Of a stretch of DNA of 48,971 nt, positions 8,856-16,927 are shown piece by piece. The stretch's first letter is position 1. Each line of letters starts with the position of its first letter. The position numbers and the translations under genes were made by a program. The notes under the pieces were generated by a model, which worked only from the letters and a program-made list of their open reading frames with translations, searched no databases and was not told where the DNA came from. The stretch is from Bacteroidota bacterium (GTDB lineage: Bacteria; Bacteroidota; Bacteroidia; Chitinophagales; Chitinophagaceae): the NCBI GenBank assembly GCA_013288285.1, contig JABDCE010000010.1, forward strand, positions 1 to 48,971. The letters run 5' to 3'.

Positions 8856-9344
8856 ATGGAAAAAACTGTTGAGATATGTTCTGTGCGTATCGCCGAGCAT
8901 TACCAGGTGATCTCTGGCCTTATGCACCTGTTGCACCTGCACGAGCATAGCCTGCATAATAAAACTGCTGCCTGGGTGAATATAGAAGACAGCTATATGC
9001 GGCATGTAATAAAAATGCAGGATGAGTGTGAGGGGCTTTGCCTTCTGGCTTATGTAAGCAGTGTGCCGGTGGGGTTCATTTTTGGTTATGTAGAGGAGCA
9101 GGACGACAGCCGGATAGAGATACACGAGGGCAAGGAACTATACGTGAGCGATGGTTTTGTAGCGGAAGAGTACCGGCGCATGGGCATATACCGCCTGCTC
9201 AATAGCATGCTGGAACGACATTATATAGAAAAGGGCATAAAACGCATTATCCGGTTTACACTGGTGAATAATACGGGTATGCGTGAGTTCCTGGATGAGG
9301 AAGAATACGTGGTGACGCGGCTCCTCTACGAAAAATGGCTGTAA
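8856..9344 (+). CDS. GNAT family N-acetyltransferase
   Basis: A 162-residue protein with GNAT layout: strand VPVGFIFGYV, then LYVSDGFVAEEYRRMGIYRLL (the acetyl-CoA-binding motif A, in the variant R-x-M-G-I-Y), then IRFTLVNNTGMREFLDEEEY. It would transfer an acetyl group from acetyl-CoA to an amine; the substrate is unknown. It diverges from the LutA-like gene and ends in a hairpin that contains its stop codon. Confidence 0.85.
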   Translation: MEKTVEICSVRIAEHYQVISGLMHLLHLHEHSLHNKTAAWVNIEDSYMRHVIKMQDECEGLCLLAYVSSVPVGFIFGYVEEQDDSRIEIHEGKELYVSDGFVAEEYRRMGIYRLLNSMLERHYIEKGIKRIIRFTLVNNTGMREFLDEEEYVVTRLLYEKWL

Positions 9345-9377
9345 TGATCCGCTTCCTGTAAAGTAAGCGAATCATTA
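9342..9377. terminator. Bidirectional hairpin after the GNAT gene
   Basis: TAATGAT-C-CGCTT pairs with AAGCG-A-ATCATTA, a 12-bp stem with one mismatch and a 10-base loop. The stop codon of the GNAT gene is its first three bases, and the convergent small gene ends 24 bases beyond. Confidence 0.55.
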
Positions 9378-9400
9378 CACGCCTTATAATGTGCTTTATG

Positions 9401-9646
9401 TTATGCCATATCAGGTCCGGCGTGGCCGTTGTGGGTATGCCGGTGATGTGGTTTGTGCTTGCCGCGGTATGCAGGTAAGAAAGCTTTTACACGATGCTCT
9501 TCTTCTTCTCCCTCATTTTCTTTTTTAGCTGCCAGGTAACGGTACAGTCTGAGTGCCGGATAATATAATAAGCCTGCTGTAATGGCGGCTATGCCTATGG
9601 CTTTCCAAGTCTTGTTCATTGCTGATGGTTTTATTGTGTTAGTCAT
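9401..9646 (-). CDS. Small membrane protein with acidic and His-rich tail
   Basis: An 81-residue protein of unknown function. One probable transmembrane segment (IGIAAITAGLLYYPALRLY, about residues 17-35) is followed by an acidic patch (ENEGEEEEH) and a basic, histidine-rich end (HKPHHRHTHNGH). The His cluster could bind metal, but this is speculation. A second ATG at 9622 places the membrane segment closer to the N-terminus and is also plausible. It lies alone and converges on the GNAT gene. Confidence 0.6.
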   Translation of the reverse strand: MTNTIKPSAMNKTWKAIGIAAITAGLLYYPALRLYRYLAAKKENEGEEEEHRVKAFLPAYRGKHKPHHRHTHNGHAGPDMA

Positions 9647-9910
9647 GTTTTTCTATTACCTAAAAAAACCACGCCACAGCAAAATAGCATTGAAAAATAT
9701 ACATGGCCGGTTAGGAAATTAATGGTCTAACCCCCTATTTTCCAGGTATTGATACAGGCAAATCAGGGGATGATAGAACAGGGTGGAAATGATAGTGTTC
9801 AGTTTATTTTTCCATAATCTTCTCATAATCAAGTGCTTTTACGAGCCTGTTGTGCCGACTTGTTTTTAGACTGATTTTTAGCCGAATGGTTTAAAAATTA
9901 TCTTTACAAA

Positions 9911-10114
9911 ATGAATGGACAAAACCGGGCAGACATAAACACAGGGCTGCACGTAGATATAATTTTGAAGCAGGATCAGCGCAGCGGTAAACGTACGAGA
10001 GGCATAGTAAAAGACCTCCTTACGAGCGCTCCGTACCACTCCCGGGGAATAAAAGTACGACTCGAAGATGGGCAGGTTGGCCGTGTGGTGGAGATTATAG
10101 AGGATGAAGAGTAG
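9911..10114 (+). CDS. ywbE: YwbE family protein
   Basis: A 67-residue protein matching the YwbE (DUF2196) family along its length: NRADINTGLHVDIILKQDQR, then SGKRTRGIVKDLLT and GIKVRLEDGQVGRV. The family is small, basic and widespread, with a beta-rich fold; its function is unknown. The start codon is only a few bases after a TATCTTTA box, so the transcript leader may be very short. The next gene follows 100 bases later on the same strand. Confidence 0.9.
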   Translation: MNGQNRADINTGLHVDIILKQDQRSGKRTRGIVKDLLTSAPYHSRGIKVRLEDGQVGRVVEIIEDEE

Positions 10115-10214
10115 CGCCTGGTGAGGTTATGATCTTTTTGTGATTTGCATACAGGGTTAAAGATATCTCCCGCGGCATCATTTATGTGCGATACGAGTAA
10201 ACTCAATTTATTTT

Positions 10215-11144
10215 ATGAAAGCAATGAGGATACATGAATTTGGCGGGCCGGAGGTATTAAAAATGGAAGACATACCCGTGCCACAGCCAGCCGCAGACGA
10301 GGCACTGGTGAAAGTATATGCCAGCAGTATCAACCCGGTAGACTGGAAGATACGCGGTGGTGGCTATAAAGGGAAGTTTCCCACGCCATTGCCGCTAACA
10401 CTTGGGTGGGATGTATCGGGCGTAGTGGAGCAGGTGGGAGCGGACGTGAAAAGCATTAAGCCCGGTGACGCCGTATACGGCCGGCCAGATGTGACCAGGA
10501 ATGGTGCGTTTGCAGAATATATAGTGGTAAAGGCAGACCAACTGGGATTGAAGCCGCAAAACGTAGATCACATAACTGCTGCTGCGATACCACTGGCGGG
10601 GCTTACGGCCTGGCAAGGCCTTTTTGATCACGGGCAGCTGCAGGCGGGACAAAAAGTGCTGATACATGCCGCATCGGGTGGGGTGGGCACATTTGCGGTG
10701 CAATTTGCCAAGTGGAAGGGTGCATTTGTGATCGGCACTACATCTGAGAAAAATAAAACGTTTTTAAAGGAACTGGGCGCTGATGAAGTGATAGACTATA
10801 AGCATGAAAAATTTGAAGAGCAACTGAAAAACGTAGACCTGGTTTTTGATACGCTGGGTGGCGATACACAACGGCGCTCACTGGCTGTGCTGAAGAACGG
10901 CGGCCGGCTGATAACGACTGTGAAGCCGGAGGTACTGGAGGAGGCAAAGGAAAGGAACATTCATGTAGAAGGCTATATGGCCCAATCTATCCCTGCCCAA
11001 CTGAAACAAATAGCGCAACTGGTAGATGATGGTATAGTAAAGCCGGTGATCTATAAAGTGATGAAACTAGAAGAGGCCGCAGAAGCGCAAAAGATAAGTG
11101 AAGAAGGCCATGTGCGTGGAAAAATAGTGTTGCAGGTAGTATAG
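10215..11144 (+). CDS. NADP-dependent quinone oxidoreductase-like enzyme (MDR family)
   Basis: A 309-residue medium-chain dehydrogenase/reductase without the structural zinc cysteines. N-terminal GroES-like features include EVLKMEDIPVPQPA and VYASSINPVDWKIRGG. The Rossmann motif is IHAASGGVGTFAVQFAKWKG near residues 149-168. The sequence resembles quinone or enone reductases using NADPH; the exact substrate is open. It appears monocistronic; a G-poor non-coding stretch and a strong terminator follow. Confidence 0.88.
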   Translation: MKAMRIHEFGGPEVLKMEDIPVPQPAADEALVKVYASSINPVDWKIRGGGYKGKFPTPLPLTLGWDVSGVVEQVGADVKSIKPGDAVYGRPDVTRNGAFAEYIVVKADQLGLKPQNVDHITAAAIPLAGLTAWQGLFDHGQLQAGQKVLIHAASGGVGTFAVQFAKWKGAFVIGTTSEKNKTFLKELGADEVIDYKHEKFEEQLKNVDLVFDTLGGDTQRRSLAVLKNGGRLITTVKPEVLEEAKERNIHVEGYMAQSIPAQLKQIAQLVDDGIVKPVIYKVMKLEEAAEAQKISEEGHVRGKIVLQVV

Positions 11145-11274
11145 GCTGATGATCAGGAGGTTATGGAGGAAGCCACTGCTGCAAAAAATGGGTATTTATG
11201 CTTAGTGTAAAAGAGGTATTTATGCTCAACATTTAACCATAATAGCTCTGTACTTTTACATTGTACTTTGAAAC

Positions 11275-11460
11275 CTATCTCAAAGCACCTCTATCAAACA
11301 CCGGATCCTATTTTTTTAAACTATAAAAACCTATCAAACCGAACCCTTTTCTAACTATCCCTATCTGTTATAAGAATACTCTATCATTCTATAACACTAC
11401 AGTTCAGAGATCTTAAATTTTGAATTTATAAAAAGGGCTGGCTTCGCGCCGGCCCTTTTT
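11275..11460 (+). ncRNA. Candidate small RNA, G-poor with CUAUC repeats
   Basis: A gene-free stretch between the reductase gene and the outer-membrane gene. It is strikingly poor in G (6 of 120 bases at 11281-11400), carries six CTATC motifs (11275, 11291, 11331, 11355, 11361, 11381) and ends in a very strong terminator 286 bases beyond the previous stop codon. TGTACTTT occurs twice just upstream (about 11249 and 11262), and TACTTTG may serve as a -7 box. The mostly unpaired, C/U/A-rich body would suit an antisense or protein-titrating RNA. It could instead be the 3' UTR of the reductase gene. Confidence 0.35.
11430..11460 (+). terminator. Strong intrinsic terminator
   Basis: AAAAAGGGCTGGC and GCCGGCCCTTTTT form a 13-bp stem with one G-T wobble around a TTCGC loop, ending in a T run. 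It ends either the candidate small RNA or the reductase transcript. Confidence 0.85.
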
Positions 11461-11487
11461 GGTTATGGCTAGATAAACTAAATAAAA

Positions 11488-11519
11488 TTTGACTTTATAG
11501 ATAAATGTTGTTAGTTTTG
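11488..11519 (+). promoter_or_regulatory. Bacteroidetes promoter for the barrel gene
   Basis: TTTG (11488-11491), a 20-base spacer and TAGTTTTG (11512-11519) match the -33 / -7 consensus of Bacteroidota. The start codon is 29 bases downstream. Confidence 0.65.
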
Positions 11520-11548
11520 AGTGTATAACATTCCTTAAAACCTCTTAT

Positions 11549-12307
11549 ATGAAGAAGTTCATCTCATTTTCGGCATTGATACTATTAACCGTACCTGCCG
11601 TAGCACAAGATGGTTATTATATTAAGGCAGGCGGCGGAACAGGTGTATCCAGCTCAACCTTCAGTGTCTTTTCCGGCGATGCCTATAACAGTAGCAACAA
11701 TATCCGTTCAAACCAGGCACAGGTGAGCATAGGGTATAATAAGGGAAACCTGCAACTGGAAACAGGCATAGGCTATCTGCGCACCGGTGTCACTTTTGTG
11801 AATGCGATAGGCGAACCATTGTGCGGCGGAATGGTACCTCCAGTCCAGACGCCTACGAGCAAAGACTCGGGCGCAGTTCACGGTACTACAAATGTCATAG
11901 GTGTCAGGTATACTATAAGTAATACGCACATAGTAGTGCCGGTAATGATAGGGTATGTGATGAAAATGGGGAAGAAAGTAGACGTGGTACCGGGTATTGG
12001 TGTGGAAACGCTGCTGAACTTCAAAGGTAAACTGTCTGCCGACCAGCCAGCATCGCAGGATGTAGAGAATTCTATTAACTATCACTATAATCCTGTAGCC
12101 GCTATGCTTGCCTTGAAAATAGATGTGCAATACCATATCAGCAAGCAATGGGGCGTGTGGGTAAGCCCATCTGCACATAATATGCTTTCTTCACTGACCA
12201 CTGCAGTACCTGGCGACGCTATGAGCCGCCAGTATTATCATGCGTTGCTTTTTAGTGCCGGGGTACGGTACAATCTGCCTGCTAAAGTGAAAACTACCGT
12301 AAATTAA
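11549..12307 (+). CDS. Outer-membrane beta-barrel family protein
   Basis: A 252-residue exported protein. The signal peptide is MKKFISFSALILLTVPAVAQ, and the mature part starts DGYYIKAGGGTG. Alternating hydrophobic strands such as QVSIGYNKGNLQLETGIGYL, HIVVPVMIGYVMKMG and YYHALLFSAGVRYNLPAK fit an 8-10 stranded porin- or OmpX-like barrel of the Bacteroidota type. The specific role is unknown. It has its own consensus promoter, and rpsP downstream has another, so it is likely transcribed alone. Confidence 0.75.
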   Translation: MKKFISFSALILLTVPAVAQDGYYIKAGGGTGVSSSTFSVFSGDAYNSSNNIRSNQAQVSIGYNKGNLQLETGIGYLRTGVTFVNAIGEPLCGGMVPPVQTPTSKDSGAVHGTTNVIGVRYTISNTHIVVPVMIGYVMKMGKKVDVVPGIGVETLLNFKGKLSADQPASQDVENSINYHYNPVAAMLALKIDVQYHISKQWGVWVSPSAHNMLSSLTTAVPGDAMSRQYYHALLFSAGVRYNLPAKVKTTVN

Positions 12308-12382
12308 GGCTCCGCGAAGCTTTAAGAGTTAGTGCAATAAAATGGACAATCGGGAAAAACAGCCAATAAAATGGGTGAATAG

Positions 12383-12413
12383 TTTGTAGTTTCAATAAAC
12401 TGAGCTATATTTG
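12383..12413 (+). promoter_or_regulatory. Consensus promoter for rpsP
   Basis: TTTG (12383-12386), a 19-base spacer and TATATTTG (12406-12413) form a near-perfect Bacteroidota promoter. This leaves a leader of roughly 45 bases before the rpsP start. Confidence 0.8.
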
Positions 12414-12464
12414 CAGTCCGAAAAAAAAGTTTTATTGTTTAACGCAAAATAATTTCTATTATTT

Positions 12465-12989
12465 ATGTCGGTAAAGATTCGTCTTCAGAGACATGGGTCG
12501 AAAAAGCGCCCATTCTACTTCATCGTTGTTGCGAGCACAACTGCACCCCGCGATGGTAAATTCATTGAAAAACTGGGTACGTACAACCCACTGACAGTAC
12601 CGGCAACGGTGCGTATCAGCCGTGAGCGTTCGCTGCACTGGCTGGACAAAGGCGCGCAACCTACAAATACCTGCCGCCGTATATTGTCGTTCAAAGGCGT
12701 ACTGTTCCTGAAACACCTGATGCGTGGCGTAGGCCTGGGCTTGTTTGATGAGCAAACGGCTATGGAGAAATTTGAAAAGTGGAATGGCGAGCACGAAGTG
12801 CTGGTAGCTACCCGCGAAGAAACACATCGTAAGCACAAGAGCGATAAACGCCATGAGACCATGAAGGAATCTGTGCGTAAAATAGAAGAGAAAAACACAG
12901 CACGTGCTGCACAGATAGCTGAAGCGGAAGCAGATGCTGCTGATGACACCACTACTGAAGAAGCACCACAGGAAACTACTGAAGCTTAA
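12465..12989 (+). CDS. rpsP: 30S ribosomal protein S16 with long C-terminal tail
   Basis: A 174-residue S16. The conserved core is at residues 1-85: [37 protein letters not shown] and a diagnostic region RALHWL-like ([10 protein letters not shown]). Typical S16 has about 80-90 residues; the additional half is a helical, charged extension ([18 protein letters not shown] onward) ending in a very acidic Asp/Glu/Ala/Thr tail, as in other Bacteroidota. S16 stabilises the 5' domain of 16S rRNA. In many bacteria rpsP leads an operon with rimM, trmD and rplS; here it is followed directly by a terminator. Confidence 0.95.
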   Translation: MSVKIRLQRHGSKKRPFYFIVVASTTAPRDGKFIEKLGTYNPLTVPATVRISRERSLHWLDKGAQPTNTCRRILSFKGVLFLKHLMRGVGLGLFDEQTAMEKFEKWNGEHEVLVATREETHRKHKSDKRHETMKESVRKIEEKNTARAAQIAEAEADAADDTTTEEAPQETTEA

Positions 12990-13012
12990 TTATTAAGCTA
13001 TAGTTATAATAC

Positions 13013-13049
13013 AAAGAAAAGCAACGGTCTGTGATCGTTGCTTTTCTTT
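13013..13049 (+). terminator. Strong terminator after rpsP
   Basis: AAAGAAAAGCAACG pairs perfectly with CGTTGCTTTTCTTT (14 bp) around a 9-base loop, with a T-rich 3' arm, 23 bases after the rpsP stop codon. Confidence 0.88.
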
Positions 13050-13142
13050 ATTTACAGCCCTTTCTTACTTGGAAAATCTGTTGCCAGTATGTATTTTTAC
13101 CGTTCTTTGATCACTTCATATTCTGTAAATATTTTCAATTAA

Positions 13143-13853
13143 ATGAACCGAAGCCTTACGAATGCTATCAGGTATGTACTGGATGAATTATTGCCACCGG
13201 TACTGAGAGACGCCCGGTGGTTTATGTATCCTTTCTTTTATATCTGGTACAAGGGTAATACCAAGGAGATAAAGACCTACATGGACTTTAAGGATATAGC
13301 TTATGACATGACCGAAGAGGAATTCATAGAAGTATACCGTAACCTGGACTGTATGGCCCGCGACCGGCCAACCGACCTGAACACACCCTGTATAAAGTAC
13401 ATGCTTGCCAACCTGGACCCAACAGCACTGACCCTGATGGATGTGGGCTGCGGCAATGGCTTTTGGCTGAATACAGTGGGTGACAACAATAAAAAACTGA
13501 AACTTACCGGCTGCGACCTGTATGATAATGTACCTACCCTGAAGAACGCAGACTATGTGAAAGGCAGCATCTATAAACTTCCGTTTGCAGACAATGCTTT
13601 TGATATTGTTACCTGTCACCACACCATAGAGCATCTGCGCGAACTGCCGGATGCTATAGCGGAACTGAAGAGAGTGGCCAGAAAGCAATTAATAATTGTT
13701 ACTCCGCGCCAGCGCTATTATTTTTATACTATGGACATGCACCTGAACTTTTATCCTATTGCGTCTTACCTGCAAAAGGAAATACAGATCAAGGATAATG
13801 TGTGCATGGATATAAAAGGAGATTGGGTGTACCTGGGTAAACTAAATAAATAA
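13143..13853 (+). CDS. Class I SAM-dependent methyltransferase
   Basis: A 236-residue enzyme with SAM-binding motif I TLMDVGCGNGFWL near residues 97-109, an acidic residue after strand 2 (LTGCDLYDN), and the later motif LPFADNAFDIVTCHHTIEHL (a Methyltransf_11 pattern). The substrate is not predictable. It lies 13 bases upstream of the giant glycosyltransferase gene in the same direction, so it may methylate a glycan or lipid intermediate handled by that protein; this is inferred from context only. Confidence 0.85.
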   Translation: MNRSLTNAIRYVLDELLPPVLRDARWFMYPFFYIWYKGNTKEIKTYMDFKDIAYDMTEEEFIEVYRNLDCMARDRPTDLNTPCIKYMLANLDPTALTLMDVGCGNGFWLNTVGDNNKKLKLTGCDLYDNVPTLKNADYVKGSIYKLPFADNAFDIVTCHHTIEHLRELPDAIAELKRVARKQLIIVTPRQRYYFYTMDMHLNFYPIASYLQKEIQIKDNVCMDIKGDWVYLGKLNK

Positions 13854-13866
13854 CTGATCAGCGGTA

Positions 13867-16800
13867 ATGAAGAAGGGCCAGACATCGAATAACACACAAC
13901 CTGTAAGATCTGCGGAACAGGACAACAGTAACTTCCTGTTGTCGCTGGTGATACCATGCTACAATGAGTCGAAACGGATAGATATGATGCTGGCCGGCCT
14001 GGCTGATTTCGAAGAGAAGTGGAAGGGCGATTATGAGGTAATAATAGTGGACGATGGCAGCAAGGACGACACCAGTGAAAAGATAAAAGAGGCGATAGGC
14101 AGTAAGTACGATTTTCTGCGGGAGCGGATAACGATAGAAAAGATGCCGGCCAATGGCGGCAAGGGCAGCGCACTAAAGAAAGGCGTAAGTATGGCCAAGG
14201 GCGATTATATACTGACACTGGATGCTGATATGTCGACCAAGCCAACCGAACTGCTCAACTGGCAAAAGAAAGATAAGCGCGTTCTTTCCAGTACTGACAC
14301 GATATACATAGGTTCGCGCAAGCATAGTGAAGGAAAAGTAGAGGCACTGCAGAGCAGGAAATTCATTGGCGGCATATTCAATGGTGTTGTACAATTATTT
14401 ACCACCCTCAGGTTGAAGGATACCCAATGCGGGTTTAAGTTATACCCCCGTACAGCTGCCAATTTGTTGTTTGGCAATATGCAGAGCTCAGGCTGGTCGC
14501 ATGATGTGGAACTGCTGTACCAGGCCGACCTCAATGACTATAAGATAGAGGAAATGCCGATATACTGGGTAAACCAGCCGGAGAGCAAGGTGAACGTGGT
14601 GAAGGATTCTTTTATGATGTTCGTAGGGGTACTCTCCATATCACTGCGTATATGGTTTTACAATAGTTTCATTTTACCGTTCCGGATGCCGGATACGCTA
14701 ACACCCGAACAAAGAAAGCATATCATCTACCGTTCAGTATTTAATATGCTGGCAGTGGCGCTGATCATAGGCATGCCTGCCATGAGTTTTCAGTTCGCTG
14801 TAACCGGCGATGAGCACTGGCACTTTGATTATGGGAATAGTATCTTCAATTATTTCTTTGGCAATGATACATCTGCGCAAACGGGTATACCCAATGGCGC
14901 ACCTGATGGTACCGCATCGTCGGGCATACAATACTATGGTGGCCTGTTCGATTTCATAACGGCGTTTTCATACAATGTATTCCACATCTGGGACCACTAT
15001 ACCACTATGCATTTTATTAATGCCATTGTGGGCGCTATTGGTATCATCTATGCTGGCAAGCTGGCAAAGTTTATGGGTGGGTGGAACACCGGTATACTGG
15101 CCATCATATTCCTGGTGCTTTCGCCAAGCTGGTTCGGGCATAACTTTGCTAATCCCAAGGATATACCTTTCTCTGCTGGTTATACTGCTGGTATCTATTT
15201 CATGCTACTATTCCTGCAGGCATTGCCTGATACAAGTCTGAAGTATTTGTTCGGGCTGGTGTGCAGCATAGGCTGGGCCATGGGCGTGCGTATAGGCGGG
15301 TTGTTGCTTATCGCTTACTTTGTTTTATTTATCGGAGTCTTTGCGTTGTATACGCGGCAGATAAAGGCCATTGTGAATATGCGCATTGTGAAGCAGGTGA
15401 TCATCATTACGGTATTGGGCTACCTCATCGCTATCCTGTGCTGGCCTTATGCGCACCTGGGCATTATCAGCAAGCCGCTGGAAGCGTTGAAGATCATGTC
15501 TAATTTCTTCATCAACATAGGGCTGCTGTATGATGGTAAAAAAATACTGAGCAACCAGATACCGTGGTATTATATACCCAAGTATGTACTGTATACAGCG
15601 CCCATAATAGTGCTGGTGGGGTTTGCCATCGGTTGCATGAGCTTGCCGTTTGTGTATAAGCACAAGAAGAATATGCTGTTGTTTGCATTCTTCGTTTTGT
15701 TCAGCATTCTGTTTCCTATAGCTTATGCGATACACAAAAAGTCGTCGTTGTATGACGGCTGGCGTCACTTCCTGTTCATCTATCCACCTTTGGTAGTGAT
15801 AGCGTCAATAGGGTGGATGATGCTCGTCAAATCCCGGCAGAAGGTGATTGGTTATGCCACCATAGTGCTGATAGCTATCGGGCTTTTTTCACCTGTGCGT
15901 TATGTAATGGCGAACCACCCGCTGGAATCACTGTACTATAACGAAATACCCGGCGGGCTGAAAGGTATCTATGGCAAGTACGAGACCGACTACTATATGC
16001 TGGGCATAAGGCCTGCAACCGAGTGGCTGATACAAAATGAGCACATAGGTGATAAAAAAATAGTGATAGGTACTAACTGTACCTTCCCGGTGGTGTCTTA
16101 CCTGTACAAGGCCCATTATAAAAACCTGCCGTGGAAGTATGACCGGCTGTATGAGCGTACGGGGGAATTCAACCATGATGCCGAATACGAAGCCAACTGC
16201 GCGAAGTATCCCGATTTTAAAGACAATTACCCCGTGTCAGTAGCCTATGTGAGGTATTATGAGCGCTATTCCAAGGACTGGGACTATTGCATACTGTTCT
16301 CGCGTTTTGTAGATGCCAGCCAGCTTACAACCGGCAATTGGCCATCTGCAGATGTAATACACACAATAACTGTAGATGGAGTGCCGATAGCTGCAATACT
16401 GAAACGCAAGACGAAGAAGGACCTGGCGGGTTTTCAACTGCTGAAAGAGAAAAAAGTTGAAGAAGCTAAGGCGATGTTTGAAGCTTCGCTGCAGGAGTAT
16501 CCGAACAATGACCTGGTATGGGAAGCTATGGCAGAGATATACGAAGCCATGGGCAACGTGGACTCAGCGATATATGCCGGCAACCAGGCATTAAAGACTT
16601 ATCCGGGCGACATAAATATGTACCAGCTTATGGGTGGCGCATACATGAAGATGCACCAGCCTGAAAAGGCCATGAGCCTGTATAAAGACCTGGCGAAGTA
16701 TAATGAGGGCTACAGCCACATAATGCTGGCTTATGCCTATGCAGGCACAGGCGACGCCCGGCAGGCTTTTATGGAAGTGGATAACGCCATAGAGGCTGAC

Positions 16801-16926
16801 CCGTATAACCAACAGGCGTATAACCTGGGCGCCAAACTTGCCGAGCAGACCAAGGACCAGGGCAAGGCAGAAGAATACTACGAGAAATATAAGAAAGCAT
16901 TCCCGGAACCGGAAGATAAGCAGTGA
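13867..16926 (+). CDS. GT2 / GT-C membrane glycosyltransferase / TPR fusion protein
   Basis: A 1019-residue protein in three parts. Residues about 24-250 are a GT2 (dolichyl-phosphate mannose synthase/ALG5-like) domain: LLSLVIPCYNES, VIIVDDGSKDDT, NGGKGSALKKG, then the metal-binding LDADMST and the SGWSHDVELLYQA region. Residues about 248-850 form a multi-membrane-segment GT-C-like module with an acidic first-loop motif (TGDEHWHFDYG). Residues about 855-1019 are TPR-like helical repeats (AGFQLLKEKKVEEAKAMFEA and following). It may both charge a polyprenyl lipid with sugar and transfer it; that coupling is inference. It abuts uvrC convergently, one base apart. Confidence 0.82.
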   Translation: MKKGQTSNNTQPVRSAEQDNSNFLLSLVIPCYNESKRIDMMLAGLADFEEKWKGDYEVIIVDDGSKDDTSEKIKEAIGSKYDFLRERITIEKMPANGGKGSALKKGVSMAKGDYILTLDADMSTKPTELLNWQKKDKRVLSSTDTIYIGSRKHSEGKVEALQSRKFIGGIFNGVVQLFTTLRLKDTQCGFKLYPRTAANLLFGNMQSSGWSHDVELLYQADLNDYKIEEMPIYWVNQPESKVNVVKDSFMMFVGVLSISLRIWFYNSFILPFRMPDTLTPEQRKHIIYRSVFNMLAVALIIGMPAMSFQFAVTGDEHWHFDYGNSIFNYFFGNDTSAQTGIPNGAPDGTASSGIQYYGGLFDFITAFSYNVFHIWDHYTTMHFINAIVGAIGIIYAGKLAKFMGGWNTGILAIIFLVLSPSWFGHNFANPKDIPFSAGYTAGIYFMLLFLQALPDTSLKYLFGLVCSIGWAMGVRIGGLLLIAYFVLFIGVFALYTRQIKAIVNMRIVKQVIIITVLGYLIAILCWPYAHLGIISKPLEALKIMSNFFINIGLLYDGKKILSNQIPWYYIPKYVLYTAPIIVLVGFAIGCMSLPFVYKHKKNMLLFAFFVLFSILFPIAYAIHKKSSLYDGWRHFLFIYPPLVVIASIGWMMLVKSRQKVIGYATIVLIAIGLFSPVRYVMANHPLESLYYNEIPGGLKGIYGKYETDYYMLGIRPATEWLIQNEHIGDKKIVIGTNCTFPVVSYLYKAHYKNLPWKYDRLYERTGEFNHDAEYEANCAKYPDFKDNYPVSVAYVRYYERYSKDWDYCILFSRFVDASQLTTGNWPSADVIHTITVDGVPIAAILKRKTKKDLAGFQLLKEKKVEEAKAMFEASLQEYPNNDLVWEAMAEIYEAMGNVDSAIYAGNQALKTYPGDINMYQLMGGAYMKMHQPEKAMSLYKDLAKYNEGYSHIMLAYAYAGTGDARQAFMEVDNAIEADPYNQQAYNLGAKLAEQTKDQGKAEEYYEKYKKAFPEPEDKQ

Positions 16927-16927
16927 C

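Noticed and set aside
9342..9377. tRNA or other structured RNA
   Set aside because: A simple hairpin containing a stop codon between convergent genes is better explained as a terminator; no cloverleaf was found here or elsewhere in the window.
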